From Salinispora cortesiana (lineage in GTDB: Bacteria; Actinomycetota; Actinomycetes; Mycobacteriales; Micromonosporaceae), in contig NZ_AXVR01000016.1 of assembly GCF_000484695.1 (NCBI RefSeq), positions 1 to 64,000 of the forward strand: a stretch of 64,000 nucleotides of DNA, given 5' to 3'. A program made the position numbers and the translations under genes. The notes under the pieces were generated by a model. It searched no databases. It was not told the DNA's origin and worked only from the letters and a program-made list of their open reading frames with translations. This document shows positions 40,655 through 50,166 of the stretch, piece after piece (the first letter of the stretch is position 1; the number at the start of each line of letters is the position of its first letter).

Positions 40655-41743
40655 ATGAGTAGCGAGCGTCTGGCCACCCTCCTGGACGAGTACGCGGAGC
40701 TGGAAGAGCGGCTGGCCGACCCGGCGATTCACGCCGACCAGAACCGGGCTCGCCGAGTCGGCCGCCGGTACGCGGAGCTGGTGCCGCTGCACAAGGCCGC
40801 CACCGAGCTGGCGCAGGCCCGAGACGACCTGACGGCGGCGAAGGAACTGGCGGCCGAGGATCCTGCCTTCGCCGCCGAGGCTGAGGCGATTGCGGCGACC
40901 CTGCCGGCGCTGGAGGAGTGCCTCGCCGAGCTGTTGATTCCGCGGGACCCACACGACGCCAAGGACGTCATCGTCGAGATCAAGGCGGGGGAGGGGGGCG
41001 AGGAGTCGGCGCTCTTCGCCGGCGACCTGCTGCGGATGTACACCCGGTACGCCGAGCGCTGTGGCTGGCTGGTCGAGGTGATCGACGCGCAGGATTCCGA
41101 CCTGGGTGGCGTGAAGGATGTCTCGCTGGCCATCAAGAGCAAGGGAGTGCCGGAGGGCAGCAACGGGGTGTGGTCCCGACTCAAGTGGGAGGGCGGCGTG
41201 CACCGCGTGCAGCGGGTGCCGGTCACCGAGTCGCAGGGACGCATCCACACCAGCGCGGCCGGCGTGCTGGTGCTGCCGGAGGCCGAGGAGATCGACGTGA
41301 CGGTCGACCCGAACGAGCTTCGGATTGACGTGTTTCGTTCGTCTGGTCCCGGTGGTCAGTCGGTGAACACCACCGATTCCGCGGTCCGGATCACCCACCT
41401 GCCGACCGGCATCGTCGTCTCCTGCCAGAACGAGAAGTCCCAGTTGCAGAACCGCGAGCAGGCGATGCGGATCCTGCGGGCCCGACTCCTGGCGGTGGCG
41501 CAGGAGCAGGCCGACGCCGCCGCCTCCGATGCGCGTAAGGCGCAGGTACGGACGGTGGATCGCTCGGAGCGGATCCGCACGTACAACTTCCCGCAGAACC
41601 GGATCACCGACCACCGGATCGGCTACACGGCGTACAACCTGGACCTGGCCCTGGCCGGAGAGCTGGACGGCGTGCTGGCGGCGCTGGCGGAGGCCGACCG
41701 GGCAGCCCGGCTGGCGGGCAACGCGGACCTGGGCCGCCGCTGA
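40655..41743 (+). CDS. prfA: Peptide chain release factor 1
   Basis: A 362-residue class I release factor recognising UAA and UAG. The peptidyl-hydrolysis motif GGQ is at 233-235 in [10 protein letters not shown]. The codon-recognition loop region is [14 protein letters not shown], with Thr following Pro-Val as in other RF1 proteins. ATG 40655 follows AAGGAG. Its GGQ glutamine is the target of PrmC, encoded 1.7 kb downstream beyond an opposing GGDEF gene. Confidence 0.97.
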   Translation: MSSERLATLLDEYAELEERLADPAIHADQNRARRVGRRYAELVPLHKAATELAQARDDLTAAKELAAEDPAFAAEAEAIAATLPALEECLAELLIPRDPHDAKDVIVEIKAGEGGEESALFAGDLLRMYTRYAERCGWLVEVIDAQDSDLGGVKDVSLAIKSKGVPEGSNGVWSRLKWEGGVHRVQRVPVTESQGRIHTSAAGVLVLPEAEEIDVTVDPNELRIDVFRSSGPGGQSVNTTDSAVRITHLPTGIVVSCQNEKSQLQNREQAMRILRARLLAVAQEQADAAASDARKAQVRTVDRSERIRTYNFPQNRITDHRIGYTAYNLDLALAGELDGVLAALAEADRAARLAGNADLGRR

Positions 41744-41781
41744 CCCCACCGGCTCGCCCCGGTCGGTGGTCTGCGGGGCCG

Positions 41782-43332
41782 TCAGGAGGCGCGGGGGCGG
41801 GTCTTGGCGCGCAGCATCTCCCGGTCGGCGGTCTCGAAGGCGATGCTCAGGGCATCCTGTACGTCGGGACCGGTGGCGGCGACCTCGGCGAAGCCGATGC
41901 TGACCCCGACCGGAGTGCCGGGCACGAGGGATTCCCAGTCCTCGGTCCGCACGGCGGACCTGATCCGGCGCGCCACCTCCTCCGCCTCGGCCATGTTCGT
42001 TCCGGGTAGCACCACGACGAACTCGTCGCCGCCGTAGCGGGCCACGAAGTCGTTGCGCCGCATCACCCGGTTGACCACTCCGGCGACGCGCTGTAGGACC
42101 AGGTCGCCGGAGTGGTGCCCGTGGTACGTGTTCACCGCCTTGAACCCGTCCAGGTCGCAGACGCCGATCACCACCCGCTTCCCCTCGGCCATCACGGTGG
42201 CGATGTGCCGTTCCAGCCGGCGTCGGTTGGGTAGCCCGGTCAGTGGGTCGGTGAGTGCCTCTCCCTCGAAGCGGGCGGCCTCGCGGCGCATCTCCTCGTG
42301 GTCGATGCGGGCGGCGATTCCGTCGATGTAGACGTCTCGAAGTCGATCGTTGCGCTGCGCGGCGAGCCGGAATGCCCGCCGGTCGGCCCGGTGCGCGGCG
42401 ACGTGTTCACCGGCCCGGCCGAGCGCGATGCTGCGGAGCCGATCGGGCTCGGCCGCGCCCAGGGTCTCGGTGGAGACCTGCACAGTGTCCAGCCGGGCAA
42501 CCGCCTCGATCGGGCGGTCGGCCGTGATGGCCAGGCAGACCTCGCCGAGTTGGTGCATGTCTCGCGCGCGGGCGCTGTCGCCGCCGTGGCTCAGCAGTCG
42601 GGTCGGGGCGGCGTCCGTTCCCACCTCCAGCCGGTCACCCAGGGCGGCCTGCCGCGCTGCGGCGTAGCCGTATGCGGCGAGGCTGCTGGGGCGGAGCCGC
42701 CCGGCCTGTCCGCCGTGCAGGAACTGCGCCAGGTCGCTGGCGATGTCGCGGAGCACCCGCAGGCAGCCGTCGCTGTCGCCGGTGTGGTCCAGCGCCACGG
42801 CGTTGCGCAGTCGGATGCCGGGGGCGGCGAAGGTCTCGGCCGGGATGCCGGCGGCGAGCCCGAGCTGCCGGGCCCGTTCGATCGCACCCAGCGCGTATCC
42901 GTGGAAGCTGAGGTATGAGTAGGCCATCGCGAGGTCGTGCCAGCCCCAGGCGGTGTCCCGGTCGGGGTCCTCGACGGCACCCAGCGCGCGAGCGGCCCGC
43001 ACCAGGTGCATGACACAGCGGTCCAGGGCGCCCTGGTGGTGGGCGGCGAGTGCGGCGAGCGCGTGGAGGTGTCCGTGCGGGTACGGCTCGGCGAGGTCCC
43101 GGACGGCGGTGGTGGCCTCCTCGATTGCCCGGGTGTACTCCGCGGTGCGGCCCAGGTTGACGACCGCGGAGAGACGTTGCACCAGGGCGTCGGCCCGGGC
43201 GTACCGGTCGTTGGTGGTGGCGAGCACGCCCGAGAGGATGCGGTATGCCTCGGCGGAGCGGCTCGACTCCTGTAGCCCGCGTGCCCGGGTCAGGGTGTCA
43301 ACCTGGTCGCCGACCTGGTCCAGCCAACCCAC
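41782..43332 (-). CDS. GGDEF-domain diguanylate cyclase with helical-repeat sensor
   Basis: A 516-residue soluble protein. The N-terminal 340 residues are helical, TPR-like repeats without TM segments. The C-terminal GGDEF domain (about 355-510) begins LTDPLTGLPNRRRLE, has an intact GGDEF active site at 434-438 and an inhibitory RxxD site at 425-428, five residues upstream. It should make cyclic di-GMP from two GTP and be product-inhibited. GTG 43332 has an AGGAGGT site. It is inserted on the opposite strand between prfA and prmC. A TPR sensor suggests control by a protein or peptide partner. Confidence 0.9.
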   Translation of the reverse strand: MGWLDQVGDQVDTLTRARGLQESSRSAEAYRILSGVLATTNDRYARADALVQRLSAVVNLGRTAEYTRAIEEATTAVRDLAEPYPHGHLHALAALAAHHQGALDRCVMHLVRAARALGAVEDPDRDTAWGWHDLAMAYSYLSFHGYALGAIERARQLGLAAGIPAETFAAPGIRLRNAVALDHTGDSDGCLRVLRDIASDLAQFLHGGQAGRLRPSSLAAYGYAAARQAALGDRLEVGTDAAPTRLLSHGGDSARARDMHQLGEVCLAITADRPIEAVARLDTVQVSTETLGAAEPDRLRSIALGRAGEHVAAHRADRRAFRLAAQRNDRLRDVYIDGIAARIDHEEMRREAARFEGEALTDPLTGLPNRRRLERHIATVMAEGKRVVIGVCDLDGFKAVNTYHGHHSGDLVLQRVAGVVNRVMRRNDFVARYGGDEFVVVLPGTNMAEAEEVARRIRSAVRTEDWESLVPGTPVGVSIGFAEVAATGPDVQDALSIAFETADREMLRAKTRPRAS

Positions 43333-43405
43333 CCACGACCTCCTGTCTGTGTGCGCCTGACCGCACCGGCTCGTGGTCGGTTGCGCAACGCCTCATGATT
43401 ATGGC

Positions 43406-44344
43406 GTGAGCACTTTGTCGCAACAGCCGTCCGAAGGGACGAATCGGGAGCGACCCACCCTGGCGGTCGTCCGGGCCGCCCGGGTGCTGGCCGACGCCGG
43501 TGTCCAGGGGCCCCGGGGGGAGGCGGAGGTGCTGGTCGCGTACGTGCTGGGGGTGCCACGGGGCCGGCTGGCGCTGGCCGACGGGCTGAGCCCGGACCAG
43601 CGTCGCCGGTTCGACGCGTTGGTGGCTCGGCGGGCTGGCCGGGAGCCGTTGCAGCATCTCACCGGCAGCGCACCTTTTCGGCATCTCGACCTGGCGGTCG
43701 GCCCGGGCGTCTTCGTGCCTCGTCCGGAGACGGAGCTGCTCGCCGGCTGGGGCGTCGAGCAGGCACGCCGGGAGACGGCGCCGCTGGTGGTGGACCTGTG
43801 CAGCGGCTCCGGGGCGATCGCCCTGGCGGTGGCGCAGGAGGTCCCGGCGGCTCGGGTGGTCGCGGTGGAACGTTCCCCGGCGGCGCTGTCGTGGCTGCGG
43901 CGCAACGCGACCAGCCGGGCCGCCGCCGGGGATCGGCCGGTTGAGGTGGTGGTCGCCGATGTCACGTCGCCGGATCTGCTCGACGACCTCCTGGGCCGGG
44001 TGGACGTGCTGCTGTGTAACCCGCCGTATGTGCCGGCGGACGTGGTGGTGCCGCCGGAGGTCGGCCAGCATGATCCGGCGCCTGCGGTCTTCGCCGGCGC
44101 GGACGGGTTGGCCGTGATCCGGCCGGTGGTGCCCCGGGCCGCGCTGCTGTTGCGGCCCGGGGGTCGGCTCGGGATCGAGCACGACGACACGCAGGGCGCG
44201 GCGGTACCCGGGCTGCTGGCGGGGGACGGCCGGTACGACTCGATCGCCGACCATGCCGACCTCGCCGGCCGGCCCCGATTCGCCACCGCAACCCGGCGTC
44301 GGGACGCGGTGGACGCGCGAGGCTCCGGTGGCGCTGGCGGGTAG
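43406..44344 (+). CDS. prmC: Release factor glutamine methyltransferase
   Basis: A 312-residue SAM-dependent enzyme that N5-methylates the GGQ glutamine of release factors. An N-terminal helical domain is followed by the SAM fold with VVDLCSGSGAIALAVA and the catalytic NPPYVP (Asn205-Tyr208). The preceding VPRPETELL strand is the usual release-factor-binding region. GTG 43406 is preferred over 43373; CATGAT lies six bases upstream in leaderless position. It starts the run prmC, Sua5-type gene and phosphatase gene. Confidence 0.93.
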   Translation: MSTLSQQPSEGTNRERPTLAVVRAARVLADAGVQGPRGEAEVLVAYVLGVPRGRLALADGLSPDQRRRFDALVARRAGREPLQHLTGSAPFRHLDLAVGPGVFVPRPETELLAGWGVEQARRETAPLVVDLCSGSGAIALAVAQEVPAARVVAVERSPAALSWLRRNATSRAAAGDRPVEVVVADVTSPDLLDDLLGRVDVLLCNPPYVPADVVVPPEVGQHDPAPAVFAGADGLAVIRPVVPRAALLLRPGGRLGIEHDDTQGAAVPGLLAGDGRYDSIADHADLAGRPRFATATRRRDAVDARGSGGAGG

Positions 44345-44449
44345 GCCGGTGAACTCGCCCACCTCTGGGGCGGGGGTGGGGCGCGTGTGTTCCGCGGCCC
44401 GGGTACGGCCGGCACACCGCCCGGAGGTGGGCGTGGCAGACTGCTGCTC

Positions 44450-45097
44450 GTGATGCTCTACGACTGCCGGTCGCCCGCCGACCGGGACCGCGGCATCGCG
44501 GCAGCCATCAAGGCGATCCGCGACGGCGAGTTGGTCGTCCTGCCAACCGACACGGTCTATGGGATCGGGGCGGATGCGTTCACTCCGCACGCGGTCAAGG
44601 CCCTGCTCGATGCCAAGGGCGGCCAGCCGGTGCCGCCACCGGTGCTGATCGGCTCCCGGCACACCCTGGACGGCCTGGTCTTCTCGTTGCCCACCGCGGC
44701 CCGTGACCTGGTGGCGGCGTTCTGGCCGGGTGCGCTGACCATCGTGGTGGAGCACTCGCCCAGCCTGCGCTGGGATCTGGGGGAGACCGCGGGCCGGATC
44801 GCGGTGCGGATGCCGTTACATCCGGTGGCGCTGGAGGTCCTCCGGGAGATCGGCCCGATGGCGGTGGCGTCGGCGAATACGGCTGGTCTGCCTGCGGCCA
44901 CCACCGCCGAGGCGGCCCGCGGGCAGCTCGCCTACTCGGTGCGCACGTACCTGGAGGCGGGTCCGGCGGTGGATCCGGTGCCGAGCACGATCGTGGATCT
45001 GACCGGGGAGGTGCCCCAGCTGCTCCGCGCCGGTGCGATCGAGCTGGACCGGCTGCGCGATATGGTGCCGGACATCGTCTCGAAGCAGGTGGCCTGA
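44450..45097 (+). CDS. L-threonylcarbamoyladenylate synthase (Sua5/YrdC/TsaC type)
   Basis: A 215-residue YrdC-fold enzyme making threonylcarbamoyl-AMP from threonine, bicarbonate and ATP for the t6A37 modification of ANN-decoding tRNAs. Motifs are LPTDTVYGIGADA near residue 29, the KGGQPVPPPVLIGS loop (usually KxR), FWPGALTIVV, and VASANTAG with the PSTIVDLTG end. It lacks the extra C-terminal Sua5 domain. Start GTG 44450 or ATG 44453; CAGACT lies seven bases before the GTG. The phosphatase gene begins directly at its stop, so the two are coupled. Confidence 0.92.
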   Translation: MMLYDCRSPADRDRGIAAAIKAIRDGELVVLPTDTVYGIGADAFTPHAVKALLDAKGGQPVPPPVLIGSRHTLDGLVFSLPTAARDLVAAFWPGALTIVVEHSPSLRWDLGETAGRIAVRMPLHPVALEVLREIGPMAVASANTAGLPAATTAEAARGQLAYSVRTYLEAGPAVDPVPSTIVDLTGEVPQLLRAGAIELDRLRDMVPDIVSKQVA

Positions 45098-45712
45098 GTG
45101 CTGCCGTTTACCGTTCTCCACGTCTGCATGGGTAACATCTGTCGCTCTCCGATGGCGGAGCGGCTGCTGGTCCTGGCTGTCCAGGAGCAGCTGGCCCGGC
45201 GCGGCGACGCCACACCTGGGCTCGCCGACGGGCTGGTGCACAGTCACAGCGCCGGCACCGGCGGCTGGCACGCCGGTGAGGAGATGAACCCGCCGGCGGC
45301 CCGACAGGTGACCGGGCGGGGCGGTGGCACCGACGGCTTCACGGCCCGCAAGCTGCGTTCGGAGCACATCGAGGGTGCTGACCTGGTGCTCACCGCGACC
45401 GCCGACCAGCAGGAGTTCGTGTCGGAGTTGCGGCCAGACGCGAGCTCCCGCACCTTCGTGTTGGGTGAGTTTGGCCGCCTGCTGCCCGCGGTGGACCTGG
45501 CTGGTCTGCCGGCGGCTGGAGCGAGCCCCACCGCCGTGTACGCGCGCGGTGTGGCGCTGGTCGAGGCGGTTGACGCCGTTCGGGCGGGGGCCGGGCCGCT
45601 CCCCGCGGACGACCTGGATGACCCGTGGGGTCGGGGCGACCAGTGTTTCGGCCGGGTCGCGGACGAGGTCGAGGAAGCGGTGCGTCCGCTGGCGGCGGTG
45701 TTGTTGCCGTAA
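45098..45712 (+). CDS. Low-molecular-weight protein tyrosine phosphatase
   Basis: A 204-residue protein with the phosphatase P-loop CMGNICRS (Cys10, Arg16, Ser17) and the general-acid segment DDLDDPWG about 30 residues from the C-terminus. Family members dephosphorylate tyrosine, often on polysaccharide co-polymerases, or arginine in some lineages. It carries a middle insertion relative to the 150-residue family norm. GTG 45098 directly follows the stop of the Sua5-type gene, an arrangement common in actinobacteria. No tyrosine kinase is in the window. Confidence 0.9.
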   Translation: MLPFTVLHVCMGNICRSPMAERLLVLAVQEQLARRGDATPGLADGLVHSHSAGTGGWHAGEEMNPPAARQVTGRGGGTDGFTARKLRSEHIEGADLVLTATADQQEFVSELRPDASSRTFVLGEFGRLLPAVDLAGLPAAGASPTAVYARGVALVEAVDAVRAGAGPLPADDLDDPWGRGDQCFGRVADEVEEAVRPLAAVLLP

Positions 45713-45805
45713 CCCGCCCGGGTTACCCAGCAGCGGAACGAGGCGGACAAGAGGCGCATTCGGGTCATTCTTGACGGGTCCTGCCGGCTCCTGCGGGGAG
45801 AGCTG

Positions 45806-47917
45806 ATGACCCGGGCACACCTGAACAAGCTGATGACAGTCCTGCTCGCCGGCCTTCTGGCCGGTCTCGGGCTGGCGGTGGCGGCCTTGCCCGCCGCGCT
45901 GGTGTACGGAGTAGGCCTCTCGGCGCTCGCCGCGCCCTACACGGAGCTGCCGAACACCCTGCGGACGCCGCCAACCCCCCAGCGGTCCAACCTGTACGCC
46001 AACGACGGCAGTACGTTGATCACCTCCTTCTACCAGGAGGACCGGGTGGATGTGCCGCTGCACGAGGTGGCCCCGGTGATGCGTCAGGCGATCCTCGCCG
46101 CCGAGGATGCCCGCTTCTACCAGCACCGGGGGGTGGACCTGCGCGGCGTGGTCCGGGCGTTCACGGCCAACCAGCGTGGCGGTGCGGTCCGGCAGGGGGC
46201 CTCCACACTGACCATGCAGTACGTCCGCAACGTTCTGGCCAGTGATCCGCGCCTGACCGAGGAGCAGCGTCGGGCCGCCACCGAGGTCACCTCCGCCCGC
46301 AAGGTGCAGGAGGTGCGGTACGCGTTGGCCCTGGAGCGGGAGCTGAGCAAGGACGAGATCCTCGCCCGCTACCTCAACATCGCGTACTTCGGCGCCGGCG
46401 CGTACGGAGTGGCGGCCGCGAGTAGGCGCTACTTCACCAAGTCGCCGGCGGACCTGACCCTGGCCGAGGCGGCGTTGCTCGCCGGGCTGGTCCAGTCCCC
46501 GCACACCGACGACCCACTCAATGGGGACGCCGATGCCGCATTGCAGCGCCGGGGGTACGTGCTGGACCAGATGGTCGAGGCCGGTCAGCTCGCGGCGGAC
46601 GAGGCGGCCCGGGTGGCGGCGCAACCGCTGCGGCTGCGCCCCACCGAGACGCCGAACGACTGCGCGGCGGTGCCGGCGGAGCAGAACGACTGGGGCTTCT
46701 TCTGCGATTGGTTCACCCGCTGGTGGAATTCGCAGGAGGCGTTCGGATCGACGGTTGACGAGCGGCAGCTCGCCCTGCGCCAGGGCGGCTACGAGATTGT
46801 GGCGTCCCTGGACCCGGCGGTGCAGCAGGCAGCGATCGAGCAGGTGCAGCAGATCTACTCGGCGAACCACCGGTACGCGCTGCCGACCGCCGTGGTCCAG
46901 CCCGGTACCGGACGGGTGCTCGCCATGGCGGTCAACCGCACCTACGGCGTGCAGCCGAACCCGGTCGGGTGGAAGAACCGCCCGAACACGGTCAACCAGC
47001 TGGTCGCGGGCGGCGGCGCGATCCAGGGCTATCAGGGCGGGAGCACGTTCAAGCTGTTCACACTCCTGGCCGCGGTGGAGGCTGGGCTGCCGTTGAACAC
47101 AGTCTTCGACGCGCCCGACCGGATCGTCACCCGCTTCCCGGTCAGCGGGCCGGCGAGCTGTGACGGGAGGTGGTGCCCCCGCAACGCCAGCTCGTCGGTC
47201 GACGGTGAGCACACCATGTGGAGCGCGTTCGGGAAGTCGGTCAACACGTACTTCGCCTGGTTGACCGAGCGGGTCGGTGCGGATCGAGTGGTGGAGATGG
47301 CCGAGCGGTTGGGCATCGTGTTTCGGGCGCCCGGTGACGAGCAGCTGGCCCGGCACGGTGCCCGCGCGTGGGGGCCGTTCACGCTGGGTGTATCGGCCAC
47401 GACTCCACTGGATCTGGCGAACGCGTACGCCACCATCGCGGCCGAGGGGCGATGGTGCGCGCCGCTGCCGGTGGTGCGGATCACCGATGCGGCCGGGCGG
47501 ACGGTCGCGGCCGGGTCACCGGACTGTCGGCAGGTCGTGGCCCGGGATGTGGCCCGGGCCGCGGTGGACGCCGCGCGCTGTCCGGTCGGGGACCAGTCGA
47601 TGTACCGGGGCTGTGAGGGGGGTACCGCACCGGAGCTCCGCTCCCAGCTGGGACGCCCGGTCGCCGGCAAGACCGGTAGTTCGGAGGGGTACGGCACGGA
47701 GTCCATCGTCGCCGTCACGCCGCAGCTCGCGGTGGCGGCGATCGCCACCAACCCGGACGACCCGCGCGATGCGGTGGGGCACGCGGTCCAGGCGCGGATG
47801 GCCGACGGGGTGGCGGAGCTGATGTCCATCGCTCTGCGGGGGCAGCCGATTCGGGACTTCGTCCCGCCGAGCGAGGTAACCGCCTTCGACGTCACCCGTG
47901 CCCGGACCGGGGAGTAG
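45806..47917 (+). CDS. Bifunctional class A penicillin-binding protein
   Basis: A 703-residue PBP with one N-terminal TM segment (about 10-40). The GT51 transglycosylase domain (about 65-250) has Glu100 in EDARFYQHRG, and the transpeptidase domain (about 355-660) has the SxxK motif at Ser413/Lys416 (STFK), SxN at 478-480 and KTG at 622-624. It polymerises and cross-links peptidoglycan outside the membrane. There is no PASTA domain, unlike mycobacterial PonA2. ATG 45806 follows GGGGAGAG. It is monocistronic, between the phosphatase gene and the ATP synthase operon. Confidence 0.95.
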   Translation: MTRAHLNKLMTVLLAGLLAGLGLAVAALPAALVYGVGLSALAAPYTELPNTLRTPPTPQRSNLYANDGSTLITSFYQEDRVDVPLHEVAPVMRQAILAAEDARFYQHRGVDLRGVVRAFTANQRGGAVRQGASTLTMQYVRNVLASDPRLTEEQRRAATEVTSARKVQEVRYALALERELSKDEILARYLNIAYFGAGAYGVAAASRRYFTKSPADLTLAEAALLAGLVQSPHTDDPLNGDADAALQRRGYVLDQMVEAGQLAADEAARVAAQPLRLRPTETPNDCAAVPAEQNDWGFFCDWFTRWWNSQEAFGSTVDERQLALRQGGYEIVASLDPAVQQAAIEQVQQIYSANHRYALPTAVVQPGTGRVLAMAVNRTYGVQPNPVGWKNRPNTVNQLVAGGGAIQGYQGGSTFKLFTLLAAVEAGLPLNTVFDAPDRIVTRFPVSGPASCDGRWCPRNASSSVDGEHTMWSAFGKSVNTYFAWLTERVGADRVVEMAERLGIVFRAPGDEQLARHGARAWGPFTLGVSATTPLDLANAYATIAAEGRWCAPLPVVRITDAAGRTVAAGSPDCRQVVARDVARAAVDAARCPVGDQSMYRGCEGGTAPELRSQLGRPVAGKTGSSEGYGTESIVAVTPQLAVAAIATNPDDPRDAVGHAVQARMADGVAELMSIALRGQPIRDFVPPSEVTAFDVTRARTGE

Positions 47918-48105
47918 GAGCCCGCGCCCGGGGCGAACGTTCGTGCCGGTGGGCCGCGTGCTCTCGCCGGTGCGGGTGTGCGTTCTCGCCGGTGGGGCGC
48001 GGGTGCTCGGCCGCGGGGCGGGCCTCGCCCGCCGGTGTGCCCGGTCGCACCGCCGCACCTGGCGTCGCGCGGCCACCGGCGGGGGGAGCAATAGACTGTG
48101 GTGCT

Positions 48106-48594
48106 GTGAACACCGAGACGACGCCGACCGCCCAGGAGCGGGACGACGACCAGCCGCGGGCGACCGATCCGGCCGCGGGCGAGCCAGGCGCGATTCGCGC
48201 GCGGCTGCCCTACCTGCGACTGCCCCTGGCCGCGTGTGCCCTCCTCGCGGTCGCCGCGGTACCGGTCGCGGCGGTGCTCCGGGGCACCACCTCCGCGGTC
48301 GCGGTGGCGGCGGGGATCGCGCTCGTTGTCGTGAGCTACCTGGTCTCCGGGCTCTCGGTGGCCTGGGCGGACGCGGTCAGCCCGCAGCTGATCATGTCGG
48401 TTGGGCTGGTCACCTACGTCACGAAGATCGTCGTGCTGGGCGTGGTGATGGCGGCGGTCGCCGCGACTGGTTGGGCCGGGCTGCCGGATATGGGGGTGGC
48501 CATCATCGCCGCCGTCGTGGTCTGGACAGCCGCCCACCTGACCTGGGCGCTGCGCGCTCCGTTGCCCACAGTGGACTCGTCGGCACGGAGCTGA
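48106..48594 (+). CDS. AtpI-like membrane protein preceding the ATP synthase operon
   Basis: A 162-residue protein with an acidic N-terminal tail (about 35 residues) and four predicted TM helices (about 45-62, 66-86, 98-119 and 126-145). Position upstream of atpB and topology match the ATP synthase protein I-like proteins of actinobacteria (compare the gene upstream of mycobacterial atpB), thought to help c-ring assembly. GTG 48106 follows TAGACT by eight bases. The next gene starts 184 bases later with its own possible -10 (TAATGT, 48763). Confidence 0.7.
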   Translation: MNTETTPTAQERDDDQPRATDPAAGEPGAIRARLPYLRLPLAACALLAVAAVPVAAVLRGTTSAVAVAAGIALVVVSYLVSGLSVAWADAVSPQLIMSVGLVTYVTKIVVLGVVMAAVAATGWAGLPDMGVAIIAAVVVWTAAHLTWALRAPLPTVDSSARS

Positions 48595-48778
48595 GTGGCG
48601 GGCGGGCGGGCGCAGGTGTACGACTGGCGTTAGCTCGACGTTTTGATGTCCTGTGCGGTGTGTCGGACAGGAGTAGGCTGGCCCGGATTGATGCGCCAGC
48701 CGCCGCCCGCACGCCGCCCTGCAGTGTGGGGGGTGCCGCACACTCCTGCAAGCTACGGCTGATAATGTACGCGTCGTA

Positions 48779-49000
48779 ATGGCCGACAACCCAGACCGCG
48801 AACCGTCCGACGCGCACTCGTCGGAGGGTGTAGCGGGTGCCGTGCTTGGCTACCTCCTCGCCGGCATCCTGGTCTGGGGATTTCTCGGCTGGTTGGCAGA
48901 GGGCTTCCTCGGCGTGCCGACCGGCGTGGGGATCGCCGTCGGCATGATGCTCGGCGCTGCCGTAGCGATCTACCTGATCATGAAGAGGCTCGGTGCCTGA
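48779..49000 (+). CDS. AtpZ/AtpI-family small membrane protein
   Basis: A 73-residue protein with two TM helices (about 22-42 and 48-68) and a GVPTGVGIAVGMMLGAA glycine-rich hairpin, the pattern of AtpZ/AtpI proteins that accompany F-type ATP synthases and may act in Mg2+ supply or ring assembly. Its stop directly precedes the atpB start, so it is part of the atp operon. TAATGT at 48763-48768 is a plausible -10 for the operon. Confidence 0.8.
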   Translation: MADNPDREPSDAHSSEGVAGAVLGYLLAGILVWGFLGWLAEGFLGVPTGVGIAVGMMLGAAVAIYLIMKRLGA

Positions 49001-49822
49001 GTGTCGGCACGCGCCGGTCTGTCGAGTGTGGAGGATGACACGGTGAGCGGACAGCTGGTCGTCGCCCAGGACCTTCCCTGGCCCCCCAGCGTCAATGACT
49101 TCTACCCGCCAGCGGTGGCTGGACCGTGGGTCACGAAGTTCACCCTCATGGTCTGGCTGGCCGTCGGGCTGGTGATCATCTTCTACATGGCCGCCTACCG
49201 GAACCCGAAGCTGGTCCCCAGCAAGGGGCAGTGGCTGGCCGAGTCGGTCTACGGGCTGGTGCGGGACAACATCGCCCGGGAGCAGATGGGTAATGCCGGA
49301 ATCCGGTTCGCCCCCTACTTCACGGTGCTGTTCAGCTTCATTCTGATCACCAATATCTTCAGCATCGTTCCCGGGCTGCAGATCTCGCCGAACTCGCACA
49401 TCGCCTTCCCGATCGTGCTCTCCGCGATCTCCTACGTGCTCTACCTCGCTGTCGGGGTCCGCAAGCACGGTCTCCTCAAGTACCTCAAGATGAGCCTGAT
49501 CCTGCCGGGCGTGCCGTGGCCGATGCACATCCTGCTGGTCCCGATCGAGTTCCTGCAGAACTTCGTCGTGCGGCCGGTTACCCTGGCCCTCCGGCTCTTC
49601 GCCAACATGTTCGCCGGTCACCTGCTCCTGCTGGTCTTCACCGTCGGTGGCTTCGTGATGCTGTCCGCGGACAACCTCTTCGTTCAGGTGACCTCGGTCT
49701 TCTCCTTCGCGATGGCGATCGTGATGGCCTTCTTCGAGGCGCTGGTGGCCGTGCTGCAGGCGTACGTCTTCGTCACGCTGACCGCCAACTACGTCGGCAC
49801 CTCGCTGGCCGAGGAGCACTGA
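49001..49822 (+). CDS. atpB: ATP synthase subunit a
   Basis: A 273-residue Fo subunit a, forming the proton half-channels beside the c-ring. The essential Arg is in RPVTLALRLFANMFAGHLLL (about 188-207, Arg196 in LRLF), and the C-terminal helix is AVLQAYVFVTLTANYV. GTG 49001 directly follows the upstream stop; GTG 49043 would be a shorter alternative lacking 14 residues. It is followed by atpE after 94 bases. Confidence 0.95.
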   Translation: MSARAGLSSVEDDTVSGQLVVAQDLPWPPSVNDFYPPAVAGPWVTKFTLMVWLAVGLVIIFYMAAYRNPKLVPSKGQWLAESVYGLVRDNIAREQMGNAGIRFAPYFTVLFSFILITNIFSIVPGLQISPNSHIAFPIVLSAISYVLYLAVGVRKHGLLKYLKMSLILPGVPWPMHILLVPIEFLQNFVVRPVTLALRLFANMFAGHLLLLVFTVGGFVMLSADNLFVQVTSVFSFAMAIVMAFFEALVAVLQAYVFVTLTANYVGTSLAEEH

Positions 49823-49916
49823 GATCCCGCTCGGCGGGCTGCCCGGCCCGACCAAGCTTCTGGTAGAAACCCCGAACGCGTGAGACCTCACGTGTGAGCT
49901 AGGAGGAATACCCGCA

Positions 49917-50135
49917 ATGGACGTTCTCGCCCTCGAAGGCAGCATCAACACCGTCGGCTATGGCCTCGCCGCCATCGGCCCCGGTATCGGTGTCGCGCTG
50001 GTCTTCGCGGCCTACATCCAGGCCAGCGCCCGCCAGCCGGAGTCCGCCGGCTTCAACCGCACCTGGCTGGTCCTGGGCTTCGCCCTGGTCGAGGCGCTCG
50101 CCCTCTTCGGCCTGGTGCTCGCCTTCGCCGTCTGA
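49917..50135 (+). CDS. atpE: ATP synthase subunit c
   Basis: A 72-residue two-helix proteolipid of the rotor ring. The ion-binding Glu59 lies in LVEALALFG, and the first helix has GPGIGVALVFAAYIQA. The loop RQPE faces the gamma/epsilon stalk. ATG 49917 has a strong AGGAGGAAT site, stronger than its neighbours, consistent with the need for about ten copies per complex. Confidence 0.97.
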   Translation: MDVLALEGSINTVGYGLAAIGPGIGVALVFAAYIQASARQPESAGFNRTWLVLGFALVEALALFGLVLAFAV

Positions 50136-50166
50136 CGAGTACCCGTCCCCGACCCGGAGGTCTGAC

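Noticed and set aside
45713-45805. Promoter or regulatory RNA between the phosphatase and PBP genes
   Set aside because: Only a ribosome-binding site was evident, and no -10 or hairpin stood out.
47032-48789. A 585-codon minus-strand frame over the PBP 3' end and the AtpI-like gene
   Set aside because: It is a GC shadow of two plus-strand genes with conserved motifs, and its composition is Pro/Arg/Thr-rich without domains.
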